Both the position numbers and the translations under genes were made by a program. The notes below the pieces were generated by a model. It was not told where the DNA came from. It did no database searches and saw nothing but the letters and a program-made list of their open reading frames with translations. Of a stretch of DNA of 64,000 nucleotides, positions 46,107 through 54,884 are shown piece after piece. The first letter of the stretch is position 1. Each line of letters begins with the position of its first letter. Source of the stretch: Marinifilum sp. D714 (GTDB taxonomy: Bacteria; Bacteroidota; Bacteroidia; Bacteroidales; Marinifilaceae); assembly GCF_030851345.1 (NCBI RefSeq), contig NZ_JALPNU010000008.1, forward strand, positions 1 through 64,000, read 5' to 3'.

Positions 46107-46703
46107 TTACAATTCAAATACATTTGAGCAACTCTCCACCCATTTGCTATTGTGGGATGTAGACACAATGGTTCTATCCTTAAGGCCATTCACCAGTTGA
46201 ATCACAAGGTCAATTGATTCTTCATCCAAAGCAGAAGTTGGTTCATCTAATAATATAATTGGCTTTTGCAGACTCAGACTTGCTGCCAATACAATTCTCT
46301 GCTTTTGGCCACCACTAATTTCAGTAAAGACTCTCTCCTGCTCTCCATTATATATTTCAAGCTGCTGCAGATAATGCTTAAACATTTCTACTTGTTTTTC
46401 ATTCAACTTCAGTAATTCTATCAGTTCTTGTCCCGAATCAACAGGTAGATGAACATTTTGAGGAAGCCAGCTCATTTGTTTTCTGAGTTCTTCAACATTA
46501 TCAGGAGCAAGTTTGTGACCATCTATGTATATGTCACCAGAATCAGGTAAAATAATCCCAAGCATCAATTTCAACAGAGTCGATTTTCCTTTACCAGAAG
46601 GCCCACTCAAACAAAATGACTCACCACATTTTACATCGAAATTAAGTCTCTCACAAATAATTTGATCTGAGAATTTTAAGCTTACATTATCAAATTTTAT
46701 CAT
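46107..46703 (-). CDS. fetA: FetA-type ABC transporter ATPase
   Basis: This 198-residue ATPase has Walker A GPSGKGKST, a Q-loop (SWLPQNV), the signature SGGQKQR, Walker B IILLDEPTS with the catalytic Glu, and the switch His in VSTSHN. It pairs with the FetB-like permease encoded next. The size and partner indicate the FetA (YbbL) family of putative iron exporters. The gene is divergent from the sulfur-transfer fusion gene across a 512-bp spacer. Confidence 0.88.
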   Translation of the reverse strand: MIKFDNVSLKFSDQIICERLNFDVKCGESFCLSGPSGKGKSTLLKLMLGIILPDSGDIYIDGHKLAPDNVEELRKQMSWLPQNVHLPVDSGQELIELLKLNEKQVEMFKHYLQQLEIYNGEQERVFTEISGGQKQRIVLAASLSLQKPIILLDEPTSALDEESIDLVIQLVNGLKDRTIVSTSHNSKWVESCSNVFEL

Positions 46704-47010
46704 GTCGAAATCTACATCATTTAAATTTCAGAGTTGGCTTTAAGCGAAACTATGAAATATTAAATTAAAATGCCGATATATAAATAGTTCGACATTTGGA
46801 GTGATACGAACAAATGGCGCTTACTAATTAATTATCGGTATTATCCTTGAAACGAAAATAAGTCTATTTTACCTTTTTACCTGTTCATTTAGCACATTTA
46901 TTTTGCTGATAGATTTTCTCATGCCTGATCTTTTGTAATGCTCTAGATACTCATTACTTGAGGAGTAAGTTAAATTCCACCTTAATAATATTGAGATAAT
47001 TCTCAAATAA
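46704..47010. other. Divergent spacer, fetA side
   Basis: This is the fetA half of the 512-bp divergent spacer. It is A/T-rich. I found no open frame, repeat or convincing minus-strand promoter. Confidence 0.4.
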
Positions 47011-47015
47011 ATACA

Positions 47016-47033
47016 GTGTGAAATATATCACAC
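47016..47033. promoter_or_regulatory. CRP/FNR-type binding site
   Basis: GTGTGA-AATATA-TCACAC contains TGTGA-N6-TCACA, an exact match to the classical CRP consensus and an almost perfect palindrome. It lies about 120 bp upstream of the predicted -7 element and about 183 bp before the start codon of the sulfur-transfer fusion gene. Bacteroidota have CRP/FNR-family regulators of the same fold. Confidence 0.55.
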
Positions 47034-47120
47034 TCTACATATATCACAGATATTCAACAACTAACAACCCTACCAATCGAAAACATGCTATAAAACACAT
47101 CTCAAAACTGTACAGAAGTC

Positions 47121-47150
47121 TTGTATCCATTAAATCAAATCTTACATTTG
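47121..47150 (+). promoter_or_regulatory. Predicted promoter of the sulfur-transfer fusion gene
   Basis: TTG (47121-47123) is followed after 19 bp by TACATTTG (47143-47150), which fits the Bacteroidota -33/-7 pattern. The start of transcription would be near 47157, about 60 bp before the ATG. Confidence 0.65.
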
Positions 47151-47215
47151 CACCTATTACATCTAGATATCTGGATGTTTATTTTTATACAGATCTAATT
47201 ATTACAAGATATACA

Positions 47216-49699
47216 ATGGCGAAATATTTAATTGTTGGTGGAGTTGCAGGAGGTGCAACAACGGCTGCCCGTCTTCGAAGGATGGATGAGTCAGCAGAGA
47301 TAATCATGTTTGAAAGAGGTGAACACATTTCATATGCAAACTGTGGATTGCCTTACTATGTAGGAGATATAATCACAGAAAGGGAAAATCTACTACTACA
47401 AACTCCTGAAAGTTTCAACAAAAGGCTGAATGTTGATGTGAGAATACTTAATGAAGTAATTAAAATCAACAGAGAGAAGAAAGAAGTAGAAGTAAAAGAT
47501 TTAAAAAGCAACACTGTATATACAGAAACATACGATAAACTGATTGTTTCTCCAGGAGCTGAACCAATTAAGCCTCCTATTCCTGGCATCAACGATTCTG
47601 CAATTTTCACTGTAAGAAATGTAAAGGATACAGATAAAATAAAAGCCTATTACAATGAAAATAAGCCACAAAAAGCCGTTGTAGTGGGTGCAGGCTTCAT
47701 TGGACTTGAAATGGCAGAAAACCTTCATCACCTGGGAATGATGGTTACTATAGTTGAAATGGCAGAACAAGTAATGACTCCATTGGACTATGAAATGGCA
47801 GCAGTAGTTCATCAGCATCTGAAAACTAAAAACGTAGAGTTTTTTCTAAAGGATGGAGTAAGTGAATTTGATCGCAAAGGTGATTATCTTGAAATTCGTT
47901 TACAATCGGGAAGAAAAATTGAAGCCGATATGGTTATTCTATCAATAGGTGTTCGTCCTGAGACAAAATTAATTAAAGAAGCTGGAATTGATCTAGCACC
48001 CAATGGTGGCATCCAAGTTAATAAATACCTACAAACCAGTGATGAGCACATTTATGCTTTGGGAGATGCCATTGCGTTTCCTCACCCAATTACTGGCAAA
48101 TATACCAATGCTTATTTGGCTGGTCCCGCTAATAAGCAAGGACGTTTGCTTGCTAACAACTTGGTATTGGGTCACAAATATGAATACAAAGGTGCAATTG
48201 CAACAGCAATCGCTAAAGTATTCGATTTGACTGTTGGTTCAACTGGCTTAGCAGAAAAAGTATTGAAAAAGGAAGGAATCAATTACATCTCAAATATCAC
48301 TCATGGTGGATCGCATGCCGGATATTATCCGGGGGCAACTCCTACCAGTATTAAACTGATGTTCCATCCAGAAACTGGAAAACTTTATGGGGCACAAGTA
48401 TTAGGTTACGAAGGTGTTGATAAACGTACAGATATGATTGCTACTGTGCTTCAAAACAATGGCACCATTTACGATCTTCAGGAAATTGAACATGCCTATG
48501 CTCCTCCCTACTCGTCAGCAAAAGATCCTGTAAATCAAGCTGGTTTTACTGCAGGAAATATCATTGAAGGATTGGTAAAAATCATGCATTGGGATGAGCT
48601 TTATAAACTTCATGCTCCAAACAACTTCATTCTGGATGTTAGAACTCCAGATGAATATGAATTGGGAAACATTGAGGGATCGGTAAATATCGAAGTTGAT
48701 CAGATCAGAAATCGCTTGGATGAAATCCCTAGAGATAAAAAGATCATTATTTATTGTGGTGTTGGGCTGAGAGGATACTTTGCTGCACGTATTTTGATGC
48801 AGAAAGGATTTTCAGAAGTATACAACCTAAGTGGTGGGTACAAAACCTACGAGCATGCTACCTGCAAGCAAAGCAATGAAGACATTTTTGAGTCGAGTTA
48901 CATTGCGAGAGACAGTCATATCTACAGAGGGAAACCTAAATCTGAAAATAAAGGAACCAACACAGATACAAAGGTAATAGAAGTTGATGCTTGCGGTTTA
49001 CAATGCCCAGGTCCAATTATCAAATTGAAAAAAGAAATGGATCAATTGGAAAATGGGCAACGCTTACAACAGAAGGTTACCGATCCAGGATTTGCCAAAG
49101 ATGTAGAAGCATGGTGCAAAATGACTGGTAACCAATTAATTTCTGTGGATTCTGAGAAAGGAATTTATACCGCTTTGATTGAGAAACAAGCCAATAAAGA
49201 AGCATGCCCTGTTACTGCTGGCAATCTACCTAAAAACAAAACCATGGTGGTATTCTCTGATGATATGGACCGTGCTTTGGCTTCACTGGTTATTGCCAAT
49301 GGAGCGGCTGCTACTGGAAATAAAGTGACTCTCTTCTTTACTTTCTGGGGATTGAATATCATCAAGAAAGCTCAAAAACCTAAGGTCGAAAAAGATATGA
49401 TGGGCAAAATGTTTGGTAAAATGATGGCTAGTGGAGCTGATGACTTGAAGCTTTCCAAAATGAACATGATGGGACTTGGTTCCAAAATGATGAAGAAGAG
49501 AATGCTTGCCAAAAAAGTAGATTCGTTGGAAGATATGCTTCAAAGTGCCATGGAGAATGGTGTTGAAATGATTGCCTGCCAAATGTCAATGGACGTAATG
49601 GGCGTAGACAAAGAAGAATTATTGGATGGCGTTCAGATTGGTGGTGTTGCAACTTACCTTTCGGAAGCGGAGCAATCGAACTTGAACTTGTTTATTTAA
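47216..49699 (+). CDS. CoA-disulfide reductase/rhodanese/TusA/DsrE fusion
   Basis: The 827-residue protein joins four modules: a CoA-disulfide-reductase-type FAD/NAD(P)H oxidoreductase (1-450; GGVAGGATTAARLRR, active Cys43 in YANCGLPYYVGD); a rhodanese (about 460-545, Cys in IIYCGVGLRG); a TusA-like domain (about 586-660, CGLQCPGP); and a DsrE/F-like domain (about 675-827) with Met-rich KMFGKMMASG. The set suggests reduction of polysulfide or CoA persulfide and relay of the sulfur through three carriers in one chain. The longest frame adds 66 codons, but the predicted promoter lies inside that segment, so ATG 47216 is used. It is preceded by a CRP-type site. Confidence 0.88.
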   Translation: MAKYLIVGGVAGGATTAARLRRMDESAEIIMFERGEHISYANCGLPYYVGDIITERENLLLQTPESFNKRLNVDVRILNEVIKINREKKEVEVKDLKSNTVYTETYDKLIVSPGAEPIKPPIPGINDSAIFTVRNVKDTDKIKAYYNENKPQKAVVVGAGFIGLEMAENLHHLGMMVTIVEMAEQVMTPLDYEMAAVVHQHLKTKNVEFFLKDGVSEFDRKGDYLEIRLQSGRKIEADMVILSIGVRPETKLIKEAGIDLAPNGGIQVNKYLQTSDEHIYALGDAIAFPHPITGKYTNAYLAGPANKQGRLLANNLVLGHKYEYKGAIATAIAKVFDLTVGSTGLAEKVLKKEGINYISNITHGGSHAGYYPGATPTSIKLMFHPETGKLYGAQVLGYEGVDKRTDMIATVLQNNGTIYDLQEIEHAYAPPYSSAKDPVNQAGFTAGNIIEGLVKIMHWDELYKLHAPNNFILDVRTPDEYELGNIEGSVNIEVDQIRNRLDEIPRDKKIIIYCGVGLRGYFAARILMQKGFSEVYNLSGGYKTYEHATCKQSNEDIFESSYIARDSHIYRGKPKSENKGTNTDTKVIEVDACGLQCPGPIIKLKKEMDQLENGQRLQQKVTDPGFAKDVEAWCKMTGNQLISVDSEKGIYTALIEKQANKEACPVTAGNLPKNKTMVVFSDDMDRALASLVIANGAAATGNKVTLFFTFWGLNIIKKAQKPKVEKDMMGKMFGKMMASGADDLKLSKMNMMGLGSKMMKKRMLAKKVDSLEDMLQSAMENGVEMIACQMSMDVMGVDKEELLDGVQIGGVATYLSEAEQSNLNLFI

Positions 49700-49718
49700 A
49701 CGAATAATGATATGATTC

Positions 49719-49755
49719 AAACCAGACAGTTTTCAATATTCTGTCTGGTTTTTTA
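49719..49755 (+). terminator. Rho-independent terminator
   Basis: AAACCAGACAG (49719-49729) pairs with CTGTCTGGTTT (49741-49751), followed by T residues. It ends the sulfur-transfer fusion gene. Confidence 0.85.
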
Positions 49756-49816
49756 TTATCATATTTTAGTCCATTTTATTTTCAATTTATGTGCATAATT
49801 TCTCATTTTTCCACTA

Positions 49817-49860
49817 GTACGGACACCGTACAGGCACAGTACAGGCATAGCGGGGCTACC
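49817..49860. repeat. Degenerate 11-bp tandem repeat
   Basis: Four 11-mers follow without gaps: GTACGGACACC, GTACAGGCACA, GTACAGGCATA and GCGGGGCTACC. The segment is G+C-rich amid A/T-rich flanks. It lies between the terminator of the fusion gene and the end of the Xre-type gene. Confidence 0.65.
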
Positions 49861-49904
49861 CTAGGAGCAAATAAGATATAATTATTGATAAATGACTCGT
49901 TTAC

Positions 49905-50105
49905 TTAATCCTCTTCTTCCAAAAGAAAAATATCCTCAACCTTACATTCGAAAAAACGAGCCATTTTAAGTGCTAAAACTGTTGAGGGCACAAACTTTCC
50001 TTTCTCAATAGCATTAATGGTTTGCCTGGAAACTCCTAATTGCTCAGCCAATCCTGCTTGAGTAATATCTTTTTTTGCTCTTTCTACTTTAATTGTATTC
50101 TTCAC
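49905..50105 (-). CDS. Xre-family helix-turn-helix regulator
   Basis: The 66-residue protein is a single Cro/C1-type HTH domain: AGLAEQLGVSRQTINAIEKG is the helix-turn-helix, followed by the typical LALKMARFFECKVEDIFLLE. Small regulators of this type often sit beside a membrane protein gene and regulate it. Here the membrane protein gene lies directly upstream, 18 bp away, in the same direction. Confidence 0.9.
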   Translation of the reverse strand: MKNTIKVERAKKDITQAGLAEQLGVSRQTINAIEKGKFVPSTVLALKMARFFECKVEDIFLLEEED

Positions 50106-50123
50106 GTTTCTTTATTTTAGAGG

Positions 50124-50597
50124 CTATTCAGTTCCAAATTTCACCTTTCTGTTGTATGAATAAATCATTGTAAAAAATATAAGGTGCAATTGTAAAATAT
50201 AAAACCCTTCTAATTCAAACTCTGGTATTAACCAATACACCAAACCAGTAAAGATCCATGTAACAAACAAAGCTTGCATTAGGGATTTAGCTCTTAATTG
50301 TTGATAAAATTCATCCTCAATTTTTTCTTTCGAAAATAGATATAAAGTAAAACCAAGTAAGGATAAAATTAGGCTTCCGTTCAACCATGGTTTGGCTTCC
50401 TTCTTGGTAAAATATGGAGTATAATTCAAAATCTTATCTAATTCTGGATTACCTATACTATTAAAAGGCAAATCTTTATCCGCACTTAACCAACCTCTAT
50501 TAAAATCATCAATATTGCCAAAACAGGATAAAATAAAAGCAACAAATACAAATAGGATTCCAATTCTTTTAAAATAATACGGAAAATAAGTTTTCAT
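50124..50597 (-). CDS. Membrane protein paired with Xre regulator
   Basis: The 157-residue protein has four hydrophobic segments (about 10-25, 70-88, 108-125 and 132-148). I do not recognise the family beyond the general class of small multi-pass proteins encoded with Xre regulators, for which no role is established. It precedes the regulator gene by 18 bp, so the two are surely co-transcribed. Confidence 0.65.
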   Translation of the reverse strand: MKTYFPYYFKRIGILFVFVAFILSCFGNIDDFNRGWLSADKDLPFNSIGNPELDKILNYTPYFTKKEAKPWLNGSLILSLLGFTLYLFSKEKIEDEFYQQLRAKSLMQALFVTWIFTGLVYWLIPEFELEGFYILQLHLIFFTMIYSYNRKVKFGTE

Positions 50598-51120
50598 TCT
50601 TCAAAATTATAAGTTCTACTTAAACATTTATTTTGTGCACAAAACAAATGTAAAGTATTATTTACATTTTGACAAGTATTTAATTCTTTAGTCCTATATG
50701 CGAGACTTAATAATTGTAATGTATTACATACTCTATTCATTGTTAGTACTATAATTTAACTTGGAAAATTAACTCTTTGAAAGATTCAAGATTATAAAAT
50801 CTTAACCTAAGGAATTACAATTATTATCATGCTGTTAGATTATCTTAAACGCATGTAAATTAGTTGTTTTAGTGAGTAAGAAAAGCTCTATAAAAAGTGG
50901 ACATTCGTCTGACAATTTCGTAAATTAGATATTCCTAAAAAGTGGATATAAATTTGAAAATCTGGGTTAATTGCATCAATCTGTAAGCTCAACCATGCAA
51001 TTGTATCTGGATTTCACAAGTAACGATATTCTCCTGTATCTCGTTCCTTGATATTAATCAGCATAAATTCCGAACAGGAACAAAAGTACTACATTGGTAG
51101 TGGTTAGTGGTTAGCCGAAG
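50598..51120. other. Gene-free spacer with a short direct repeat
   Basis: No coding frame or RNA gene is visible. TAAAAAGTGGACAT (50891-50904) recurs as TAAAAAGTGGATAT (50936-50949), 45 bp apart, which may be a worn remnant of an insertion-sequence end. The spacer also contains the promoter region of the 50124-50597 gene. Confidence 0.35.
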
Positions 51121-51164
51121 CGGCAGAATTTTTCCGTAGTCCCTTTATCAGAAAAATTCTGCCG
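51121..51164 (-). terminator. Perfect 14-bp inverted repeat, possible terminator
   Basis: CGGCAGAATTTTTC (51121-51134) and GAAAAATTCTGCCG (51151-51164) are exact complements around a 16-nt loop. It lies 5 bp after the stop of the minus-strand gene at 51170, so it probably ends that transcript, though no T-run follows. Confidence 0.55.
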
Positions 51165-51169
51165 GTTCA

Positions 51170-51394
51170 TTATTCTATCTCTTCACTTGTAGTTTCATTT
51201 CCTTTTTTCATGCGCAAATACACCAAGCCCATAATACTTAAGAATCCAATCACTTTAAGATATTGCTTTATTAAGGATACTGCATTGGCCTCAAGATTGA
51301 CAAGTAATTCGGTATTGTTAATCAGTAGAATTGAACCAACTGAGATTAACAAGACAACTAGAAGAATAATTAGTAACGTTTTTTTGTTTTTCAT
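51170..51394 (-). CDS. Small two-helix membrane protein
   Basis: The 74-residue product has two hydrophobic helices (LLIILLVVLLISVGSILLI and YLKVIGFLSIMGLVYL) joined by an acidic loop, and an acidic C-terminus (TTSEEIE). No family is recognised. It stands alone, divergent from acs by about 148 bp, and is followed by a perfect inverted repeat. Confidence 0.5.
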   Translation of the reverse strand: MKNKKTLLIILLVVLLISVGSILLINNTELLVNLEANAVSLIKQYLKVIGFLSIMGLVYLRMKKGNETTSEEIE

Positions 51395-51542
51395 CCGTTT
51401 TTAATTTTTATAGTGTGAAGATACTATCTTTCCAAAGAAATATAGCATCACCTTTTTGAATAGAAATTACATCTGGACAATCAATCTAGAATTTCATATA
51501 TTTAGTTATTTAGATTTAAACTGATAACCAAATTAAAAGATC

Positions 51543-53456
51543 ATGATTGATAAGATTAGTACTCTGGGTGGCTACATACACGAATATCAGAAAAGTGTAG
51601 AAAACCCACAGGCATTTTGGAGTAGAATTGCAGAAAGTTTCTTTTGGCGTAAAAAATGGGATAAAATTCTGGATTGGAATTTTACAGAACCAAAAATCAA
51701 TTGGTTTTTAAACGGGAAACTGAACATTACCGAAAATATATTCGAACGTCATTTGTTTACTCGCGGCGATCAACCTGCAATTATTTGGGAACCCAATGAA
51801 CCTAATGATGAGAACAGAGTATTAACTTACAATGAACTATTTTTAGAAGTAAAAAAGTTTGCCAATGTAATGCTAAAGCTTGGCGTTGGTAAGGGCGACA
51901 GAGTTGCCATTTATATGCCAATGGTTCCTGAATTGGCAATTGCCATGCTGGCTTGTGCAAGAATTGGCGCAATACATTCCATTGTTTTTGCAGGCTTCTC
52001 GGCAAACTCGCTTGCCGATAGAATTAATGATGCCGAAGCCAAACTGGTAATTACTTCGGATGGCGCTTTTCGAGGCAGTAAAATTATTCCAATAAAAGAT
52101 ATTGTTGATGAAGCTCTGGAAAACTGCTCATCGGTTGAAAAGGTAGTAATGGTTCAAAGAACCAATACTGAGGTTGCTTTTCATGATTCAAGAGACATGT
52201 GGTGGCACGAAATCATGGCCAATGCTGATGAAGACAATAAAGCTGAACTAATGGATGCGGAAGATACTCTATTTATACTTTACACATCTGGCTCCACAGA
52301 TAAGCCAAAAGGTATTGTTCATACCTGCGGTGGCTATATGGTTTATTCTGCCTACACATTTAAAAATGTATTTCAATACAGCGATGGCGACGTTTACTTC
52401 TGCTCTGCAGATATTGGATGGATTACCGGTCACTCCTACATTGTATATGGGCCTTTGTTAAATGGAGCTACAACGGTAATGTTCGAAGGTATTCCTACCT
52501 ATCCTGATGCTGGTAGATATTGGGACATTGTAAACAAATATGGTATTGCCCAATTTTACACTGCACCTACTGCCATTCGTTCTTTAATTTCGATGGGACA
52601 AGAATATGTAGAAAATAAAGATTTGTCAAGTTTGAAGGTTTTAGGAACAGTTGGAGAGCCAATTAATGAAGAAGCCTGGCACTGGTATCATGATCATGTT
52701 GGTAAAAACCGTTGTCCAATTGTTGATACCTGGTGGCAAACCGAGACAGGAGGAATTTCCATTAGTCCTATCGCAGGGATCATTCCTACAAAACCTGGTT
52801 TTGCCACTCTCCCACAACCGGGAATTCAACCAATCATTGTTGATGGGGATGGAAATGAATTATCCGGAAAGAGTGTAGAAGGTAATTTATGTATTAAATA
52901 TCCTTGGCCGGGAATGTTAAGAACAATCTGGGGAGACCATGAAAGGTTCAAGAAAACCTACTTTGGTACTTTTGAAAACCTCTACTTTTCTGGCGATGGT
53001 GTTAAAAGAGATGAAGATGGGTACTACCGAATACTTGGAAGAGTTGACGATGTGATCAACGTATCGGGGCACAGAATGGGAACTGCTGAAGTAGAAAATG
53101 CCATTAATGAGCATCCATTGGTAAATGAATCTGCCGTTGTAGGATTCCCTCACGATATCAAAGGTCAAGGTATTTACGCTTTTGTAGTTTGCGGTGATCT
53201 TTCGACCGGTGGTGAAGAAGGTATTAAAACCAGTATTCGTAAAGGTGTTACTAAAATTATTGGGCCCATTGCAAAACCAGATAAAATTCAATTGGTTAGA
53301 GGCTTGCCTAAAACACGATCAGGCAAAATCATGAGAAGAATTTTAAGAAAAATTGCACAAGGAGACTATAGCAATTTTGGGGATATATCAACTCTTCTCG
53401 ACACCTCGGTTGTGGAAGAAATCATAAAAGGAGCATTAGAAGATGTTAAAGATTAA
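51543..53456 (+). CDS. acs: Acetyl-CoA synthetase
   Basis: Acs activates acetate to acetyl-CoA through acetyl-AMP. The 637-residue length is normal. The N-terminal ACAS_N segment (FWSRIAESFFWRKKWDKIL) is followed by the AMP-binding loop YTSGSTDKPKG, WWQTETGG, SGDGVKRDEDGYYRILGR (broken here at GDGVKRD and YYRILGR) and the regulatory lysine motif TRSGKIMRRILRKI near the end. The Lys in SGK is the usual site of inhibitory acetylation. With the SatP-type transporter at 61806 this suggests use of external acetate. A terminator follows. Confidence 0.93.
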   Translation: MIDKISTLGGYIHEYQKSVENPQAFWSRIAESFFWRKKWDKILDWNFTEPKINWFLNGKLNITENIFERHLFTRGDQPAIIWEPNEPNDENRVLTYNELFLEVKKFANVMLKLGVGKGDRVAIYMPMVPELAIAMLACARIGAIHSIVFAGFSANSLADRINDAEAKLVITSDGAFRGSKIIPIKDIVDEALENCSSVEKVVMVQRTNTEVAFHDSRDMWWHEIMANADEDNKAELMDAEDTLFILYTSGSTDKPKGIVHTCGGYMVYSAYTFKNVFQYSDGDVYFCSADIGWITGHSYIVYGPLLNGATTVMFEGIPTYPDAGRYWDIVNKYGIAQFYTAPTAIRSLISMGQEYVENKDLSSLKVLGTVGEPINEEAWHWYHDHVGKNRCPIVDTWWQTETGGISISPIAGIIPTKPGFATLPQPGIQPIIVDGDGNELSGKSVEGNLCIKYPWPGMLRTIWGDHERFKKTYFGTFENLYFSGDGVKRDEDGYYRILGRVDDVINVSGHRMGTAEVENAINEHPLVNESAVVGFPHDIKGQGIYAFVVCGDLSTGGEEGIKTSIRKGVTKIIGPIAKPDKIQLVRGLPKTRSGKIMRRILRKIAQGDYSNFGDISTLLDTSVVEEIIKGALEDVKD

Positions 53457-53463
53457 TAGACTA

Positions 53464-53493
53464 AAAAGATCATTCAGTTGAATGATCTTTTTT
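53464..53493 (+). terminator. Rho-independent terminator of acs
   Basis: AAAAGATCATT (53464-53474) pairs with AATGATCTTTT (53481-53491), with further T residues after it. Confidence 0.85.
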
Positions 53494-53567
53494 ATAAATC
53501 TTGCACAAAGATTAGATAATCTAATCGCAATTTGTTATTTTAAGTTTATAATTCAACTTATACGCAC

Positions 53568-54323
53568 ATGAAAATTGGGATTGCTCTTGGAGGTGGTGGG
53601 GCAAGAGGATTTGCTCATCTAGGTGTTTTAAAAGCATTGGAAGAAAAAGGAATTACACCTGATATTATCTCAGGTGTTAGTGCTGGTGCACTAATTGGAG
53701 CCTTTATTGCCTCAGGTTTTTCTTATTCTAAAATATTAAAAGCTTTAAAAAACAAGGGTGTAATGGCCTATTCAAAATGGCAATACCCTCGACATGAATT
53801 ATTTAGCTTGATTGGACTTGAAAAGGAGATAAAAAAGCACATCAAAACCAAGAAAATTGAAAATCTTAAAATTCCTTTGTTCATTGCAGTATCCAATTTA
53901 AATGATGGCAGAGTTGAATATATAAAAGAAGGGGATTTGCTAAAATATTTATTGGCCTCAGTGAGTATTCCCGTATTATTTTCTCCTGTTAAGATGGACA
54001 ATATCATGTATGTTGATGGTGGCCTATTTGACAACCTTCCCATATCACCTCTAATCAATAAGTGCGATATTATTATTGCCGTGAATGTAAGTCCAATTCA
54101 AAAAATAGAAAAGTTTGATAATCTGGTTCAAGTAGCTTCACGCACTTTTCAGTTAGGCGTTCACTCCAATGTAATCAGGCATAAAAATAAATGTTCGTTA
54201 CTTATTGAACCTACCGGATTGCGCGATTATGAAATATTGAATGGAAATAAGGCTCAGGAAATTTTCAAATTAGGATATGAATACACAAAAAATTTGGAAA
54301 TTCCTCCCTTAGAGGAACTTTAA
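53568..54323 (+). CDS. Patatin-like phospholipase
   Basis: The 251-residue protein has the three marks of a bacterial patatin: the oxyanion loop GGGGARGFAHLG, the nucleophile GVSAGAL (Ser in GxSxG) and the catalytic Asp in DGGLFDN. There is no signal peptide, so it should be cytoplasmic, close to the RssA-type of single-domain patatins. It is expected to hydrolyse acyl esters, possibly phospholipids; the true substrate is unknown. It follows the acs terminator and stands alone. Confidence 0.88.
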   Translation: MKIGIALGGGGARGFAHLGVLKALEEKGITPDIISGVSAGALIGAFIASGFSYSKILKALKNKGVMAYSKWQYPRHELFSLIGLEKEIKKHIKTKKIENLKIPLFIAVSNLNDGRVEYIKEGDLLKYLLASVSIPVLFSPVKMDNIMYVDGGLFDNLPISPLINKCDIIIAVNVSPIQKIEKFDNLVQVASRTFQLGVHSNVIRHKNKCSLLIEPTGLRDYEILNGNKAQEIFKLGYEYTKNLEIPPLEEL

Positions 54324-54391
54324 TACCAATCAATAAAGCTATCTTTAAACAACCAATTAGTTAACCAAAAAAACAAGTAATAAACCCCACT

Positions 54392-54832
54392 ATGATTACA
54401 ACAAAGGAAAAAGCGCTTGAAAGCTTTAAATCTGGAATGAACTGTGCTCAGTCCGTTCTACTTGCATTCTCAGATCAATACAAATTCGACGACAATTTGG
54501 CCTTTCAACTCTCCAGTGGTTTTGGAGGGGGAATGGGACGACTGCAAAAAACCTGTGGTGCTGTAACCGGTGCTTTTATGCTTATCGGCATTCATAATTG
54601 CGAGAAGTGTTCCAATCACAGCTTACAAACCGATAATAACAGGTCAATGATACAGGAGTTTAATCGCAGATTTACACAACTGCATGAATCTTTGGATTGT
54701 AGAGATATTATAAAATGTGATTTAAATACAGAAGAAGGCCAACAATATTGTAAGGATAACAATACCAAAGAATCCATTTGCTCAAAATGCATAAGCGATT
54801 CAATTGATATTGTACATTCTCTTATCAACTAA
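54392..54832 (+). CDS. C_GCAxxG_C_C family redox protein
   Basis: The 146-residue protein contains the family motifs MNCAQSVLLAF, GFGGGMGRLQKTCGAVTGA and later paired Cys residues (NCEKCS, LDCRDIIKCD, YCKDN, CSKC), eleven cysteines in all. The family is named from this pattern and is thought to bind a metal or cluster; many members are encoded near redox proteins. No function is proven. It lies 68 bp after the patatin gene and ends at a bidirectional terminator. Confidence 0.88.
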   Translation: MITTKEKALESFKSGMNCAQSVLLAFSDQYKFDDNLAFQLSSGFGGGMGRLQKTCGAVTGAFMLIGIHNCEKCSNHSLQTDNNRSMIQEFNRRFTQLHESLDCRDIIKCDLNTEEGQQYCKDNNTKESICSKCISDSIDIVHSLIN

Positions 54833-54850
54833 AAGAAGAAAAATCCATAT

Positions 54851-54881
54851 AAAGAAAGCAGGCTTAAAGCCTGCTTTCTTT
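54851..54881. terminator. Bidirectional terminator
   Basis: A nearly perfect palindrome around AAGCAGGCTTAAAGCCTGCTT forms a 14-bp stem with A and T tracts at both sides. It serves the converging C_GCAxxG_C_C and cysteate synthase genes. The core is split here as AAGCAGGCTT and AAGCCTGCTT. Confidence 0.88.
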
Positions 54882-54884
54882 ATA

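Noticed and set aside
47018-47215. 66-codon extension of the sulfur-transfer fusion
   Set aside because: It begins inside the CRP-type palindrome and spans the predicted promoter; the Rossmann motif starts right after ATG 47216.
50891-50949. Insertion-sequence end called as a mobile element
   Set aside because: Only a 14-bp direct repeat is visible, with no transposase or terminal inverted repeat.
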